From positions 1 through 64,000 of the forward strand of contig CAISYZ010000186.1 of assembly GCA_903889895.1 (NCBI GenBank): a stretch of DNA of 64,000 nt. Reading direction: 5' to 3'. The stretch's first letter is position 1. Every line of letters begins with the position of its first letter. The notes under the pieces are model-generated. The model was not told where the DNA came from. It searched no databases and saw only the letters and a list, made by a program, of their open reading frames with translations. Made by a program: the position numbers and the translations under genes. Below, piece by piece: positions 23,201-30,856 of the stretch. Source of the DNA: an uncultured Verrucomicrobia subdivision 3 bacterium. Its GTDB lineage: Bacteria; Verrucomicrobiota; Verrucomicrobiia; Limisphaerales; UBA11358.

Positions 23201-26200
23201 GTCACCGTCTCCACGCTGGGCACAAGCAACTGGCCGGGCGCGGTTGGCGCAGACAAAGTCACGTTAAAGGTCCGGTTGCTCTGCACCGAGTTGTTGATCA
23301 GCAGCGGCACAGTGAAGTAGCCAAGCGACTGTCCGTTGGTGAGCGTGAGCGTGCCGCTGGTGGCGGTGTAATCCGTGCCGGCCACCGCCGTGCCGCCGCC
23401 GGTCGCATAATTCACCGAGACTGGGCCGACATTCGGGTTGGAGGAAATGACCTCAATGATGGCGCTGCCGGCATTGCGATAAACACTCTGAGCCGCCGTG
23501 AGGAAGCTGATGCCCGCATCCGCATCGTGGTCAATCACGGTAGTCACGCTCGGCGCGGTAAGTTGCGCGCCAAGGCTCGGATTAAACAGGCCGACACTGA
23601 AGAACAAATCACCCGTCACAAGCGGATCATGGATGGTGGTGAGGGTGATGGACTTCACGGAATCACCGGGATTAAACGTCAGCAGTGCGTTGGTGACGCC
23701 AATGAAATTGGTGCCGGCCACCGCGGTGCCGTTGGTGGTGGAATAATATACCGTGGTCGTGCCATTGGTGTTGTTGAGGCGGATGACATTCAACACCACG
23801 GAACCATTCACCGTGCCGGAAGGCTCGGTGAAGCTGTTCGTCCCAAGCGCAAAGGCCAGGCCGACGTTGGTGTTGAGAATGGTCACCGTGGCATTGGTCG
23901 GCGTGGCCAACGAGGCACCGCCGGTCGGATTAAACAGGTTCACGTTCAGATATTCCGGCCCTTCCGCCGTGGCGGTGTTGACTGCCTGCACGACAAAGGA
24001 TTTGCTGGTCTCACCATCGGCAAAATTCAGCACGCCATTAGTTGAAAGATATTTCAGGCCGGAAACGGCCGTGCCGTCCTGCGTGTTGAAGCCCACCGAC
24101 ACCGTGCCATAGGAACCATAGGTGCGCTGGACGGTAACATAGGCCGCGGAATAGCCCACCCCACCACCTTCCGTGACGATGTAATTGGTGGCAATGAAAC
24201 TCAGCTGACCGGGGGCATTCACCGTGTCGATGATCGTCAGGGTTGCGTTCGTCGGCGTGGCCAGGACCGGCGGCGTCAGCGAAGAACCTGCGGGATTCGA
24301 CAATTGCAGACCAACGGTCTGATTCCCTTCCGGGATACCGTTGTTGTTGATCGGAATATTAACCGTGACATTCGATACTCCCGGGGCGAACGTCAGCACT
24401 GCATTCGTAGGGGCGTAATCCAGACCGATGGTGGCCGTGCCGTTGGTGGTCGTGGTAAAAAAGACCGAGGCCGAGCCGTTGATGCCGCCGTTGCGGGAAA
24501 CAGTGATCGGGGCCACGCCGTTGACGACATTCTTGGACACCGAATACGTGGCCGAGGAGAAGCTAATCGTCGAGTCGTCATTGGTGATATACAAGGTCGC
24601 AATGGGCTGGTCGCCGATTTCCGCCGGGGCCGTGGGGTTGGCCAGCGCGAGGTTGACCGTCAGGTTGGTCGTCACCACGCCGTCATCCATCACGGGAATC
24701 TTAAAGGTCTTGAGCACCTCGCCCAACGGGAAATCCAGCACATACGGGGACAGGTTGCTGTAGTTGACCCCGCCCACCGCCGAGCCGTCGGTGGCGTTGG
24801 CCGTAATGAACACGTCGCCTGAAGGCGCATTGCTGGTGCCGCCTGTGCGGATGACGGTGATGGTCACATTCGTGCCATCTTCATCCACGCCGTAATCCGA
24901 CGAAGAGAACTGGAAGGCGCCCGAACCGCTGATGGAGCCGCCATAAATCCGCGCAATATACGCATGCGGTGCGCCGTCATACTGGGTGAAACCGCCGGCG
25001 AGAATAATTTTTTCATCAGGCACATTGGTCGGATAGCCATTGATGGTGTCCTCCTGGATGGCCAGCGCCGCGACAAAGTTGTTAGCCCCGGTGCCGAAAT
25101 TGATGGTCGGATCCACCGAGCCATCGGGATTCAGGCGGGTGATGCGGTTACGGGTGACGCCACTGGCGGTGGTGAAACTGCCGCCGACCACAATGCGGTT
25201 GTTGCTCTGGATGGCCAAGGCAAGCACCGCGTCACTGGCACCGACCCCGGGATTGAAGGATGTATCCACCGAGCCGTCCGCATTCAGACGGGCGATGCGG
25301 TTGAACGCCACGCCGTTGACATTGGTGAACAAACCACCGATGACAATCTTGCCATCCAATTGCACCGCAATGGCCCGCACGGAACCGCTGGCTCCCGCAC
25401 CCGGATTGAAAGCCGTGTCCACCGAGCCGTCCACATTCAGACGGGCAATATGATTGAAGTTGGTCACGCCGTTATAGCTCGTGAAATCACCGCCGATGAT
25501 AATCCGACCATCCGGCTGCACCGCGAGAGCATAGACCGTGGCGTTCGCGCCCAAGCCGCCCGCGTTAAAGGTCGTGTCCGGCGGACCGCTCGCGGTCAGT
25601 TCCGCAATGCCGTTGAAGGTGTTGCCGCTGACCGTGGCAAAGGCCCCGCCGATGAGCACCTCGCCATTGACCGGCGATTGGGCGATGGCATAGACCGTGT
25701 TGTCCGCACCGGAGCCCGGCTGGAACAGGCTGTCGAGGGTGCCGTCATAATTCAACCGCGCGACATGGTTCAACACCACGCTGTTCACGTTGGTGAACAG
25801 ACCGCCAATGAGGATGCGCCCATCCGTCTGCACGGCAATGGCCCGCACCGAGCCGTTCGCGCCCATGGCGGAAGAAGGCAGGGAGAAGCCGGCATCAATG
25901 CTGCCATCCGCATTCAACCGCGCGATGTGATAGCGGGTGACGCCGTCCGCCAAGGTGAAGTCGCCGCCGGCCAGAATCTGGTTGTTCGGCTGGAGCGCGA
26001 GGGCATAAACGTTGTTGTTGAACCCGGCCGAGGAATCAAAGGTGATGTCCGAAGAACCTGGTGATTCCTCGACATTGAGCGTGTTGATGATGGTCAACGT
26101 GGCGGTGGCGGGGGAACCAAGATTGCTGCCGCCCAATTGCAGGGTGAGATTCAGCGGCGTGGCGTTGGTGTTGCTGTTGTTGATGATCGGCACAGTGAAA

Positions 26201-29200
26201 TACTGGCTCACCTGGCCGTTGGTAAAGATCATCGTGCCGGAATTGGTCTGGTAATCAATGCCGTTGACCGCCGTATTGTCCAGCGTCGTGAAAGTGTTGG
26301 TAATGGAACCGACGCTGCCACCGAGCCGCACCACCGGGATCAGCGCATAGCCGCCGTTTTTATTGACGGAATAGGCCGCCGTGCTGAACTGCACCGCGCC
26401 CGCCGAATCCACATTGTTGATGGTCAGGGTGGCATTGGTGCCGCCAAACGCCAGCAGCGTGCTGTTGTTGGTGCCATTGACCGTGGAATTGGTCAGGTAA
26501 ATGCCAGCCGTGAGGTTGGCCGTGACCACATGGTCGTCCAATACCGGAATCGCAATGGTCTGCGGCGAAGCGTTGCCGCTATTCCAAGTCAGGATATTGG
26601 TGGAACCGACGTAGTTGATGCCGTTGATCGCTGTTCCGTCGGTGGTGACCACGGTGACGCCGAGCGTGCCACTGCTGCTGCCGGCGCGGTTGACCGTGAC
26701 ATAGAGCACACGGGAATTTTCATTTGTGGCAAAATTAGCCTGAGCAAATTCCAGATGACCATATGAATTGCCATTCGGGTTGATGAGCGTCAGCACCGCG
26801 TTAGTCTGACCGATAGTGGCCCCGCCCGTCGCCCCAAACAGACTTAGGTTGACTGTCTTGTCCGGCTGAACCGAGGTGTATTTACTCTTGGTCGGGATGG
26901 TGAAAGAAGCGCTGCTCTGACCGACGGCAAAGGAAAGAAAATTGGTGCTGCCGGTATAATCCACTCCGTTCGTGGCCGTGCCGTTGCTGGTGGCATACCC
27001 GACCTGCACGGCAACCCCGGTGCCATTGGTGCGGGTAACCGTAATCGTGGCCGTGCTGCCATTTTCCACCACTGAATAAGCCAGCGCACTGTAACCCAGA
27101 ACCCCGGGCAGGGCGTTTACATCAATAATGGTCAACGGCGCGGACGCGCGCGCACCCAAGGCCGCGTCCAACTCAATAAACTCGCCGCCCAGCTTGAAAG
27201 TCGCGCCGGAGGGATTCGACAGCGAGAAGTCAGCGCTCAAATTGCCACTGATGTTGCCACTGTTGGTCACCGTGACATAGACATCCGCTGCCCGCGTAAT
27301 CAGCGGGGTGGTTTGAAAGTTTGGCCCATACACGCTCACCTCATACAGCCAAGCCGCCGCCGTCCAAGCTGTCCCCCAAGTCGGATCATCATAATTAGTG
27401 CTCAAACCAAAATCCGCACCGGTGGCCACGCCCGGACCAGCGGTGGCGGTGTTGGTCGAGAACGTCGCACTGGCAATGCCCAGGTTGCCATTGGTGCGGA
27501 TTAGCGAAACGTAAAGCGAGCCGGCACTGTTGTTAACCGAATACTGGTTGTAAAGAAATTCGATGTTCCCAGGTCCGGGTGTCGAACCACCCACCAACCG
27601 GGCCACATTGCTGCGAGGACGGATGTCATCCCGCGTATAACCGCCGCCGACGCGGTCAAAGGTGCCCCCGATAATCACATTCCCGCCGCTCTCCTCCGCC
27701 AGCGCATAAATGGCATTGCGCGTGTTATAATTGAGCGGATTGAGATAGGTATAGTTGGTGCCGACGGCATCGGGATTAAAATAGGCATTGGGCACGCCGG
27801 CCAAGGCATTGTAAGCTCCATCCATGAAGCTGGTGTCCACCGAACCGTCCGTAAATAGAAGCGCCAGCCCTTCACGCCGGGTCTGGTTGAATGTGGTCAG
27901 ATTGCCGGCGATGAGAATTTCACCATTTGTCTGGAGCAGCATGGCATAAATCGTGTCCGAGTCTCCCGTGATCGGATTCAACGTGCCCGTGCCGGGCGAG
28001 AAGGTCAAATCCAGCGTGCCATCCGTGTTCAGCCGGGCCAGACCATTGTAGTTGACCAGGTTGTAATAGGAGAAGGATCCGCCAATCAATATACGTCCAT
28101 CCGTCTGCACCGCGAGCGAATGGATGGTATCCGTGGCAAAAGTATCCGGATTAAAAGTGCCGATGCCCGGCGAGAAGGTCGTGTCGAGCGAACCATCCAC
28201 ATTCAAGCGCGCCACCGCGCCGCTGCTGACGCCGGCAACATTCTCAAACGCCCCGCCGATGAGGACGCGGCCGGAAGCATCGAGGGCAATCGCATTGACC
28301 ACGCCATCCGGACCGATGCCGGGATTGAAGGTGGTGTCCAGTGAGCCGTCCGCATTCAGACGGGCCACCCCCTTCACCATGTTGCCGTTGTAATTGGTAA
28401 ACGCACCAGCGATGTAAACCTGGCCGCTCGGGGCCAGTGCCACGGCCCAGACAATGCCATCCGCACCGGTGCCGGGATTGAAGGTGGCATCCAGCGAGCC
28501 ATCGGTGTTCAAGCGGGCGATGTAATGCCGATTGTTGCCATTGTAGGCGGTAAAATTACCGCCGATGATGATCTTGCCATCCGCCGGCTGCAGGGCCAGC
28601 GCGGCGATGAAATCATTCGGACCGGAACAGGCCGAGTTATACCACGGAGAAAAATCCCCCTGAAAGGCGGGGTCTTGAAAACCATTCGGCAGCAAACGAA
28701 CGATGCGGTTGTATTGCTGCTGGTCAAAGGTGGTAAAGCTGCCCGCAACGATGGCGTCGCCATTCGGCTGCTCGGCCACGGCATAGACCGTGCCGCCACC
28801 GCCGGCCGTGCCGGGAGAAGCCTGAAACGGCGGATTGGAGTCAGACACCCCGTTCTGATTCCAAGTGCGGTCCACCGCACCCGCCGGCTGCTGCCCGCCG
28901 TCGGTATCATTGAAAAGAATGGTCACATTCGCACGGTTGACCTGTCCGACCGTTTCATAGGTATGGGCAGACGGATCGGCAAAATAAATCCGGACGGAAA
29001 TATCCATGTTGAACTCCACCTGACCGTTGTCGAGGATGGGAATGGAAATGGTTTGTGGAGTCGTAACATTGGCGCCCCATGAAACCGTGCCACTGACCGG
29101 CGTAAAGTCAGTATTCGGGGTGGCATAGTCTGAACCAGCCTGCAGCGGAAAGGTGTCAGCCGGATTATAGCCAATGGTGCCCGTGGGGTCAGTGGTATAA

Positions 29201-30774
29201 TCTATGGAAACCGACTGCGCAAGATTTGGCGACGTGCTGCGCAACACGCTGATAACGGCGTTACCGCCGTTTACATCCTTATCTACGCGGAAAGTGGCGC
29301 GCTCCAAGTTAAGCGCATCCAAGCCGGCAGATGGATACCGCGTGCTTTCCACCGTCACCACAGTCTGGGTGATGGTGCCCAGCGTGGGCGGGATCAATGT
29401 GGACGGCTCCTGCGAATCCAAACGCGGGTTGGAAAGAATCAGATAAGGAGCGACAGCCGGGAGTTGCGTCTTGCCAATAAGACCCACATTTTGGGTCACC
29501 GGCAAAATCACATCCTCATTCAGCACCTGATTATCGAAAACAATCGTGTTGGTGCCAGCGGTCAGACCAGAATTATTGAGCACGATTGCATTGGTCAAAT
29601 TGACGGTATAGCTGACCAGACTGGGATTCCCCAGATTGGTAACGCTAAATGAACCATTGGTGGCGGAGTAGGTGATAATGGTCATCTCGCTAAACGTATT
29701 GGTTGTGGAGAAGACGATGTTGTAGTCGGTGGTGTTGGTCACCGGCGGCAACAGCACCTGCGTCAGGTTCAGAGCATTGGTCACTGAATTGGTAAGAACA
29801 GTGGTGGTAATGTAATCGTAGGTTTTACCTGACGTGTTGGTGGCAACGTTGCCATTGTTGGGATCCGGATAACGCACGCCATTGTAATAAACAAAGGTGT
29901 TGGTGGTGATGGTATTGGTGGTGAAGACGATGTTCTGAACATTGGTGGCGGTCGGCAGAACTACCGTATAATCCACCAACGCCCGGCCATAACCCGGACT
30001 CGGACGGGTGACGGTGATCCGCGCGCCGAGAACACTCTTATTTACGGTTGCACCATCCTGCGCCACGGGCGAGCTGGATTCCCGTTCGCTATAGACGTAG
30101 TTCGCCGTGGAAAATTGGAAACCGCCGGTCGGAATCGTCGCAATCTTGGCATCCCAGTTCAGAACATAGGGGCCGGCGTTGTCGTTGGGGGCGCTGCCGT
30201 CATCCCAACTTTCAACCGCGAGGTAATAGGTGGTGCCGGCCACCACGGGCAGGTTCACCTCGCTGTAGGCATTGCCCAGCCCGTCCACCTGGCCATCATC
30301 GTCAGAAATGAGGTTGGTCAGGCTGCCGTCGCACATGGTGACCACCCCGGGAGCATTGGTGCTCGTCCAAACTGACAAAAGGAAATCAAGACCGGAACCA
30401 CTGCCCGCGGTGTCCGCCTCCAGCGTCCCGTTGGCCGGCGCCGTCCACGCATACCAGACGGTATTGGTGATATTTTCCACATTATATTCGGGATCATAAA
30501 CCGCGTTGGTTTCACAAGGCTCCAGGGTGGCCAAGGTGTTATCACCATTCGTGCTGCCATAGTTTGCAGTCAAAATGGTGGCGTTTGCAAAGTTATCGTT
30601 CGTCGGCTGGGCGGCGGCGAGGCCGGCGGCCAGCAGAAAGGCCGCCGCACCGGCAAGTCGCAGCCAGCGGGCGGGACGCACGCGGCAAATCATCATCAGG
30701 CTGGCAAGTTGGTTTCGCATCTTTTTCACAAAATTATCTCCGATGTTTCCGGCGGCTCGGCCACCAAGGTTCAT
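14281..30774 (-). CDS. Giant secreted/surface protein (about 5480 aa) with Calx-beta domains, delta-60/DUF5122 propeller repeats and a truncated C-terminal P-domain
   Basis: Continuous ORF; signal peptide (probable GTG start near 30729: VKKMRNQLASLMMICRVRPARWLRLAGAAAFLLAAGLAAAQ); many DGSLDTTFNPG delta-60 motifs; many TVTRTNG...DYxxxSGTLxFxxGxxxxxFxVPIxxD Calx-beta motifs. Confidence 0.95.
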   Translation of the reverse strand: MNLGGRAAGNIGDNFVKKMRNQLASLMMICRVRPARWLRLAGAAAFLLAAGLAAAQPTNDNFANATILTANYGSTNGDNTLATLEPCETNAVYDPEYNVENITNTVWYAWTAPANGTLEADTAGSGSGLDFLLSVWTSTNAPGVVTMCDGSLTNLISDDDGQVDGLGNAYSEVNLPVVAGTTYYLAVESWDDGSAPNDNAGPYVLNWDAKIATIPTGGFQFSTANYVYSERESSSPVAQDGATVNKSVLGARITVTRPSPGYGRALVDYTVVLPTATNVQNIVFTTNTITTNTFVYYNGVRYPDPNNGNVATNTSGKTYDYITTTVLTNSVTNALNLTQVLLPPVTNTTDYNIVFSTTNTFSEMTIITYSATNGSFSVTNLGNPSLVSYTVNLTNAIVLNNSGLTAGTNTIVFDNQVLNEDVILPVTQNVGLIGKTQLPAVAPYLILSNPRLDSQEPSTLIPPTLGTITQTVVTVESTRYPSAGLDALNLERATFRVDKDVNGGNAVISVLRSTSPNLAQSVSIDYTTDPTGTIGYNPADTFPLQAGSDYATPNTDFTPVSGTVSWGANVTTPQTISIPILDNGQVEFNMDISVRIYFADPSAHTYETVGQVNRANVTILFNDTDGGQQPAGAVDRTWNQNGVSDSNPPFQASPGTAGGGGTVYAVAEQPNGDAIVAGSFTTFDQQQYNRIVRLLPNGFQDPAFQGDFSPWYNSACSGPNDFIAALALQPADGKIIIGGNFTAYNGNNRHYIARLNTDGSLDATFNPGTGADGIVWAVALAPSGQVYIAGAFTNYNGNMVKGVARLNADGSLDTTFNPGIGPDGVVNAIALDASGRVLIGGAFENVAGVSSGAVARLNVDGSLDTTFSPGIGTFNPDTFATDTIHSLAVQTDGRILIGGSFSYYNLVNYNGLARLNTDGTLDLTFSPGTGTLNPITGDSDTIYAMLLQTNGEILIAGNLTTFNQTRREGLALLFTDGSVDTSFMDGAYNALAGVPNAYFNPDAVGTNYTYLNPLNYNTRNAIYALAEESGGNVIIGGTFDRVGGGYTRDDIRPRSNVARLVGGSTPGPGNIEFLYNQYSVNNSAGSLYVSLIRTNGNLGIASATFSTNTATAGPGVATGADFGLSTNYDDPTWGTAWTAAAWLYEVSVYGPNFQTTPLITRAADVYVTVTNSGNISGNLSADFSLSNPSGATFKLGGEFIELDAALGARASAPLTIIDVNALPGVLGYSALAYSVVENGSTATITVTRTNGTGVAVQVGYATSNGTATNGVDYTGSTNFLSFAVGQSSASFTIPTKSKYTSVQPDKTVNLSLFGATGGATIGQTNAVLTLINPNGNSYGHLEFAQANFATNENSRVLYVTVNRAGSSSGTLGVTVVTTDGTAINGINYVGSTNILTWNSGNASPQTIAIPVLDDHVVTANLTAGIYLTNSTVNGTNNSTLLAFGGTNATLTINNVDSAGAVQFSTAAYSVNKNGGYALIPVVRLGGSVGSITNTFTTLDNTAVNGIDYQTNSGTMIFTNGQVSQYFTVPIINNSNTNATPLNLTLQLGGSNLGSPATATLTIINTLNVEESPGSSDITFDSSAGFNNNVYALALQPNNQILAGGDFTLADGVTRYHIARLNADGSIDAGFSLPSSAMGANGSVRAIAVQTDGRILIGGLFTNVNSVVLNHVARLNYDGTLDSLFQPGSGADNTVYAIAQSPVNGEVLIGGAFATVSGNTFNGIAELTASGPPDTTFNAGGLGANATVYALAVQPDGRIIIGGDFTSYNGVTNFNHIARLNVDGSVDTAFNPGAGASGSVRAIAVQLDGKIVIGGLFTNVNGVAFNRIARLNADGSVDTSFNPGVGASDAVLALAIQSNNRIVVGGSFTTASGVTRNRITRLNPDGSVDPTINFGTGANNFVAALAIQEDTINGYPTNVPDEKIILAGGFTQYDGAPHAYIARIYGGSISGSGAFQFSSSDYGVDEDGTNVTITVIRTGGTSNAPSGDVFITANATDGSAVGGVNYSNLSPYVLDFPLGEVLKTFKIPVMDDGVVTTNLTVNLALANPTAPAEIGDQPIATLYITNDDSTISFSSATYSVSKNVVNGVAPITVSRNGGINGSASVFFTTTTNGTATIGLDYAPTNAVLTFAPGVSNVTVNIPINNNGIPEGNQTVGLQLSNPAGSSLTPPVLATPTNATLTIIDTVNAPGQLSFIATNYIVTEGGGVGYSAAYVTVQRTYGSYGTVSVGFNTQDGTAVSGLKYLSTNGVLNFADGETSKSFVVQAVNTATAEGPEYLNVNLFNPTGGASLATPTNATVTILNTNVGLAFALGTNSFTEPSGTVNGSVVLNVIRLNNTNGTTTVYYSTTNGTAVAGTNFIGVTNALLTFNPGDSVKSITLTTIHDPLVTGDLFFSVGLFNPSLGAQLTAPSVTTVIDHDADAGISFLTAAQSVYRNAGSAIIEVISSNPNVGPVSVNYATGGGTAVAGTDYTATSGTLTLTNGQSLGYFTVPLLINNSVQSNRTFNVTLSAPTAPGQLLVPSVETVTIIGTNTPPGLSFETPLVINGTWGVTNINNTGGAPEIGDPNIAGFAPTAPVWVQWTAPADGEVTVDTIGSVSTNGVKLDTVLAVFTGTSLGNLNQVAANDDLYPNFPQTQFNYTGQNIFNTNSVVSTNGYSSFYFTNVPPYIVLIPNVITNQGGIFQPVSSQYTEPFSGPSGLRFNAKAGTTYYFAADTKASEVYNPQTAQFTITGTGAIQINWAYHSSGAFRFASEDVDQTGITDTNGNPILLYHCAETEGSISSRGGFTHGVVGPVNADEYRSTTDTYYTHDVYGLLVTVTRVAGSSGRALVDYATADGYTNMLTQGDVPALSNVDYTPISGTLVFDDYEMSKTIVVPIIDDGGISRPNRDFTVVLSNPRRDTNETTSVSVPRVDNIFGQALCRILDCDIDPHGPSRTQLITSNTVVVLGVTNTTYTTNVTVNLQPTNGVFNFSKACYRVPRDEPSYFPNTPVTVYVNRMGTNRASTTVYYRFDNYFLTKNGADDRNIYFPLQAGSDYATPTPATTAGVLGTNSDFTSADGSLTFPGGNNNPFQSQPIHFNIQNNQVNTFNKDVRIGIYTEDKDGNPVQAGMVAETTVTILFDDTVPPAGSVDELYNPDFAVDLAFVTNSLTLGTSVVNPGTDPFSEVYALALTPANQTIIGGSFATYADGNNSAHIVNGLARLNADGSLDTTFNSGIGINVQNGEFIRSLALTPANEVFIGGDFSSYKGTQRNSIALVAANGSLDTSFNPGSGFNGTVWSVLLQSDGSILAGGDFTAYNGTPCSYVARLLPSGALDTTFNASNVLTGPVYSMAQAAAKLFNLTRSSSSTNEDDQAINLGTLTAGTLTVNYNMANNPNDMRIFYGNTNIAAGTGVLVYDTGNVTGPGSIVLPFAPVGGFTTNLLTIVMNQGGSTNASTSWNYTASVSIPQSSQGIMVGGQFNVAGQHYSNIARLNTDGSLDTTFNPGSGADGAVMSLAWQLNSQIVAGGNFLTVNGTAASRIVRFNADGSLDNAFYCGTGLDGVLYSIMPQLDGTLYLGGSFTTYNGTHRLGFARIYPNGTLDTTFLDTAYNQFAGLPRILFSDAPGTVYSLAVQGDGNVMIGGAFQEVGGGQADYNVRDTLDEERGLLPSFADPNLWVAEGGSALEPKSRDGVRNRSNVARLIGGVTPGPGNIGMVSTSYAVNKTQLTEPITLVRTNGALGYASANFAVLPGLAQSGADYSYSSVAPLYPIDWEYNDPSRMHSDGWFGSAGIMQSTYGSLLKYGFNGPASVNITIINDSQTSGNLSAGLQMANPADADQFYLGGQNIPVGVALGESYAPLTIVDNGHQDGTFGFSSPTYTATNSTAVVNVVRTNSTIGTVTVSYQTTTNGSTAVLGTDYSAASGSLIFSPGQSLNNFTVNILENSYISTAEKTVNLLLNNIQDSSGGNAFLGLSNAVLRIINPNYQGFLNLTTNYYTAKLSAQAIAFTVTRSVGSKGTLTVQYATTNGTAINGVDYLGTTNTLTWNSGDVSPRTVSIPLLTNSVVGAPNKQFGLALFNPTLNGTNSPLVLGGVTNAVMNIVDDNSNGTFQFSRASYLVNENGGYATITVTRSGSGLGAATVNFATTNVTAFAGTNYVATNGVLHFAQGQLTSSFTVPILNDGKTNPPPSAFFFTVNLFTPSAGAVLGSPVTSPVNIVDVQSFNQPPGSLDPSFTGSMNNSVLALALESDGQIVAGGGFSLVDGASRSHVARLNLDGSLDTAFLNGLAGADGSVNALISQTDDRIVIGGAFANVNSTVRNRIARLMTDGTLDSSFSPGSGADNSVFALAETFINGARELYVGGAFSTFNGTSYPGIVRLFNSGAVDATFATGIGANGAVYALAAYPTNSIYNAGQVLAGGSFTNFNNTVVANLVRLNSNGSVDTNFAAKVSVNAAVRAIALQLDGGILIGGDFTNINNVAVNHLARLNADGSLDLAFVTNSAGGINGTVSTIVLQADNRIIVGGQFTRANGVTRSGLTRLLSTGVVDPTINFGAGANGAVNAAVVQPADGMIVIGGAFTQFNGQAADYIARLYGNSATGSGTFQFSSASFQIAENAGFGIITVARTGGTSGTNADGSGLVYVNFATTNGGSAVAGVNYLPVSTNLAFPAGEVFEQIFVPVINNLFTTSNLTVNLALDNPSAPASLGDQSTAVLTIINVNSTLSFLSANYTIPKNTVNGVATIDIIRQGSTSGTSMVNFSTTTNGSAVIGTDYYPTNATVTFNPGDTDKTVQIPIINNTIPEGNRTVGLQLTNVLGSLLTSPSNATLTINDTVFALGQLQLSATNYVVNSTDGFANLTVLRTNGFSDNINVNYVLVPGSAAPGSNYVNSPVTVSIPDGQTSESFQIPLINNPLVFQTTTFSVYLVNPTTGVALTAPTNATVTIVSGNSGLAFQSATNYVSETNSVGLVFVQRFGNTNDTITVNYATTNNGTAVAGYNYVPSTGTMTFNPGETVAAISVPLYNRSLTTNVSFGINLSGPSAGTTVVQPSSALVYIQGSLAGLSFTTNAVSVLKSGTNLLITVVCSNPSAEPVVLNTNTIPLSVSYYTTNITAVAGTDYVPVSGTLVFTNGIATNTIVVPIIGNNLLEGNRTFNVVLAQPTATGVLMAPTNEVVTIVDINCGVQFSSPTYTVLKSNVVANITVFRTGYTNTTVSVNYATTNGTAVANQNYLPASGTLVFTNGQTSQNFGVTILDNTAIQQDLTVLMQLSSPTNAALIYPSFSTLTIHDVSGSLVVPSGAVLVKEGFSPANGIIDPGETNTVAFGFRASAGLNVTNLVATLVATNGVTFTNGASSASASYGLLTVGGAAKFQPYTFVANGTNAQNIVANFNLSNGSSNLGTAIFTFTLGTWKTVVSNTATIIINPNGVASPYPSYINISGLNGVVTKATVTLTNLSHYEPGQMSALVVAPNQSDTLIMSHAGAGNQITKVTLTFDDAAATNLTQNGQIVTGTNKPTQWPSPVTFP

Positions 30775-30856
30775 CTATAAATCTGCCTTCAGTCGTTGCT
30801 TATCAATTTAACGGCAGCGCCGGATGACGCCGCCGACTCAAGTTTGGGTTATAGCT

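Noticed and set aside
17000-28900. Possible CRISPR or DNA repeat array from the recurring ccgtccgcattcag-type words
   Set aside because: These are coding delta-60 motifs with irregular spacing; no uniform direct repeats and spacers.
14488-30375. Long plus-strand ORFs (up to 613 aa) opposite the giant gene
   Set aside because: Antisense shadows of a repetitive, Thr/Asn/Gly/Val-rich coding sequence; Arg/His/Gly-rich translations with no recognisable domains.
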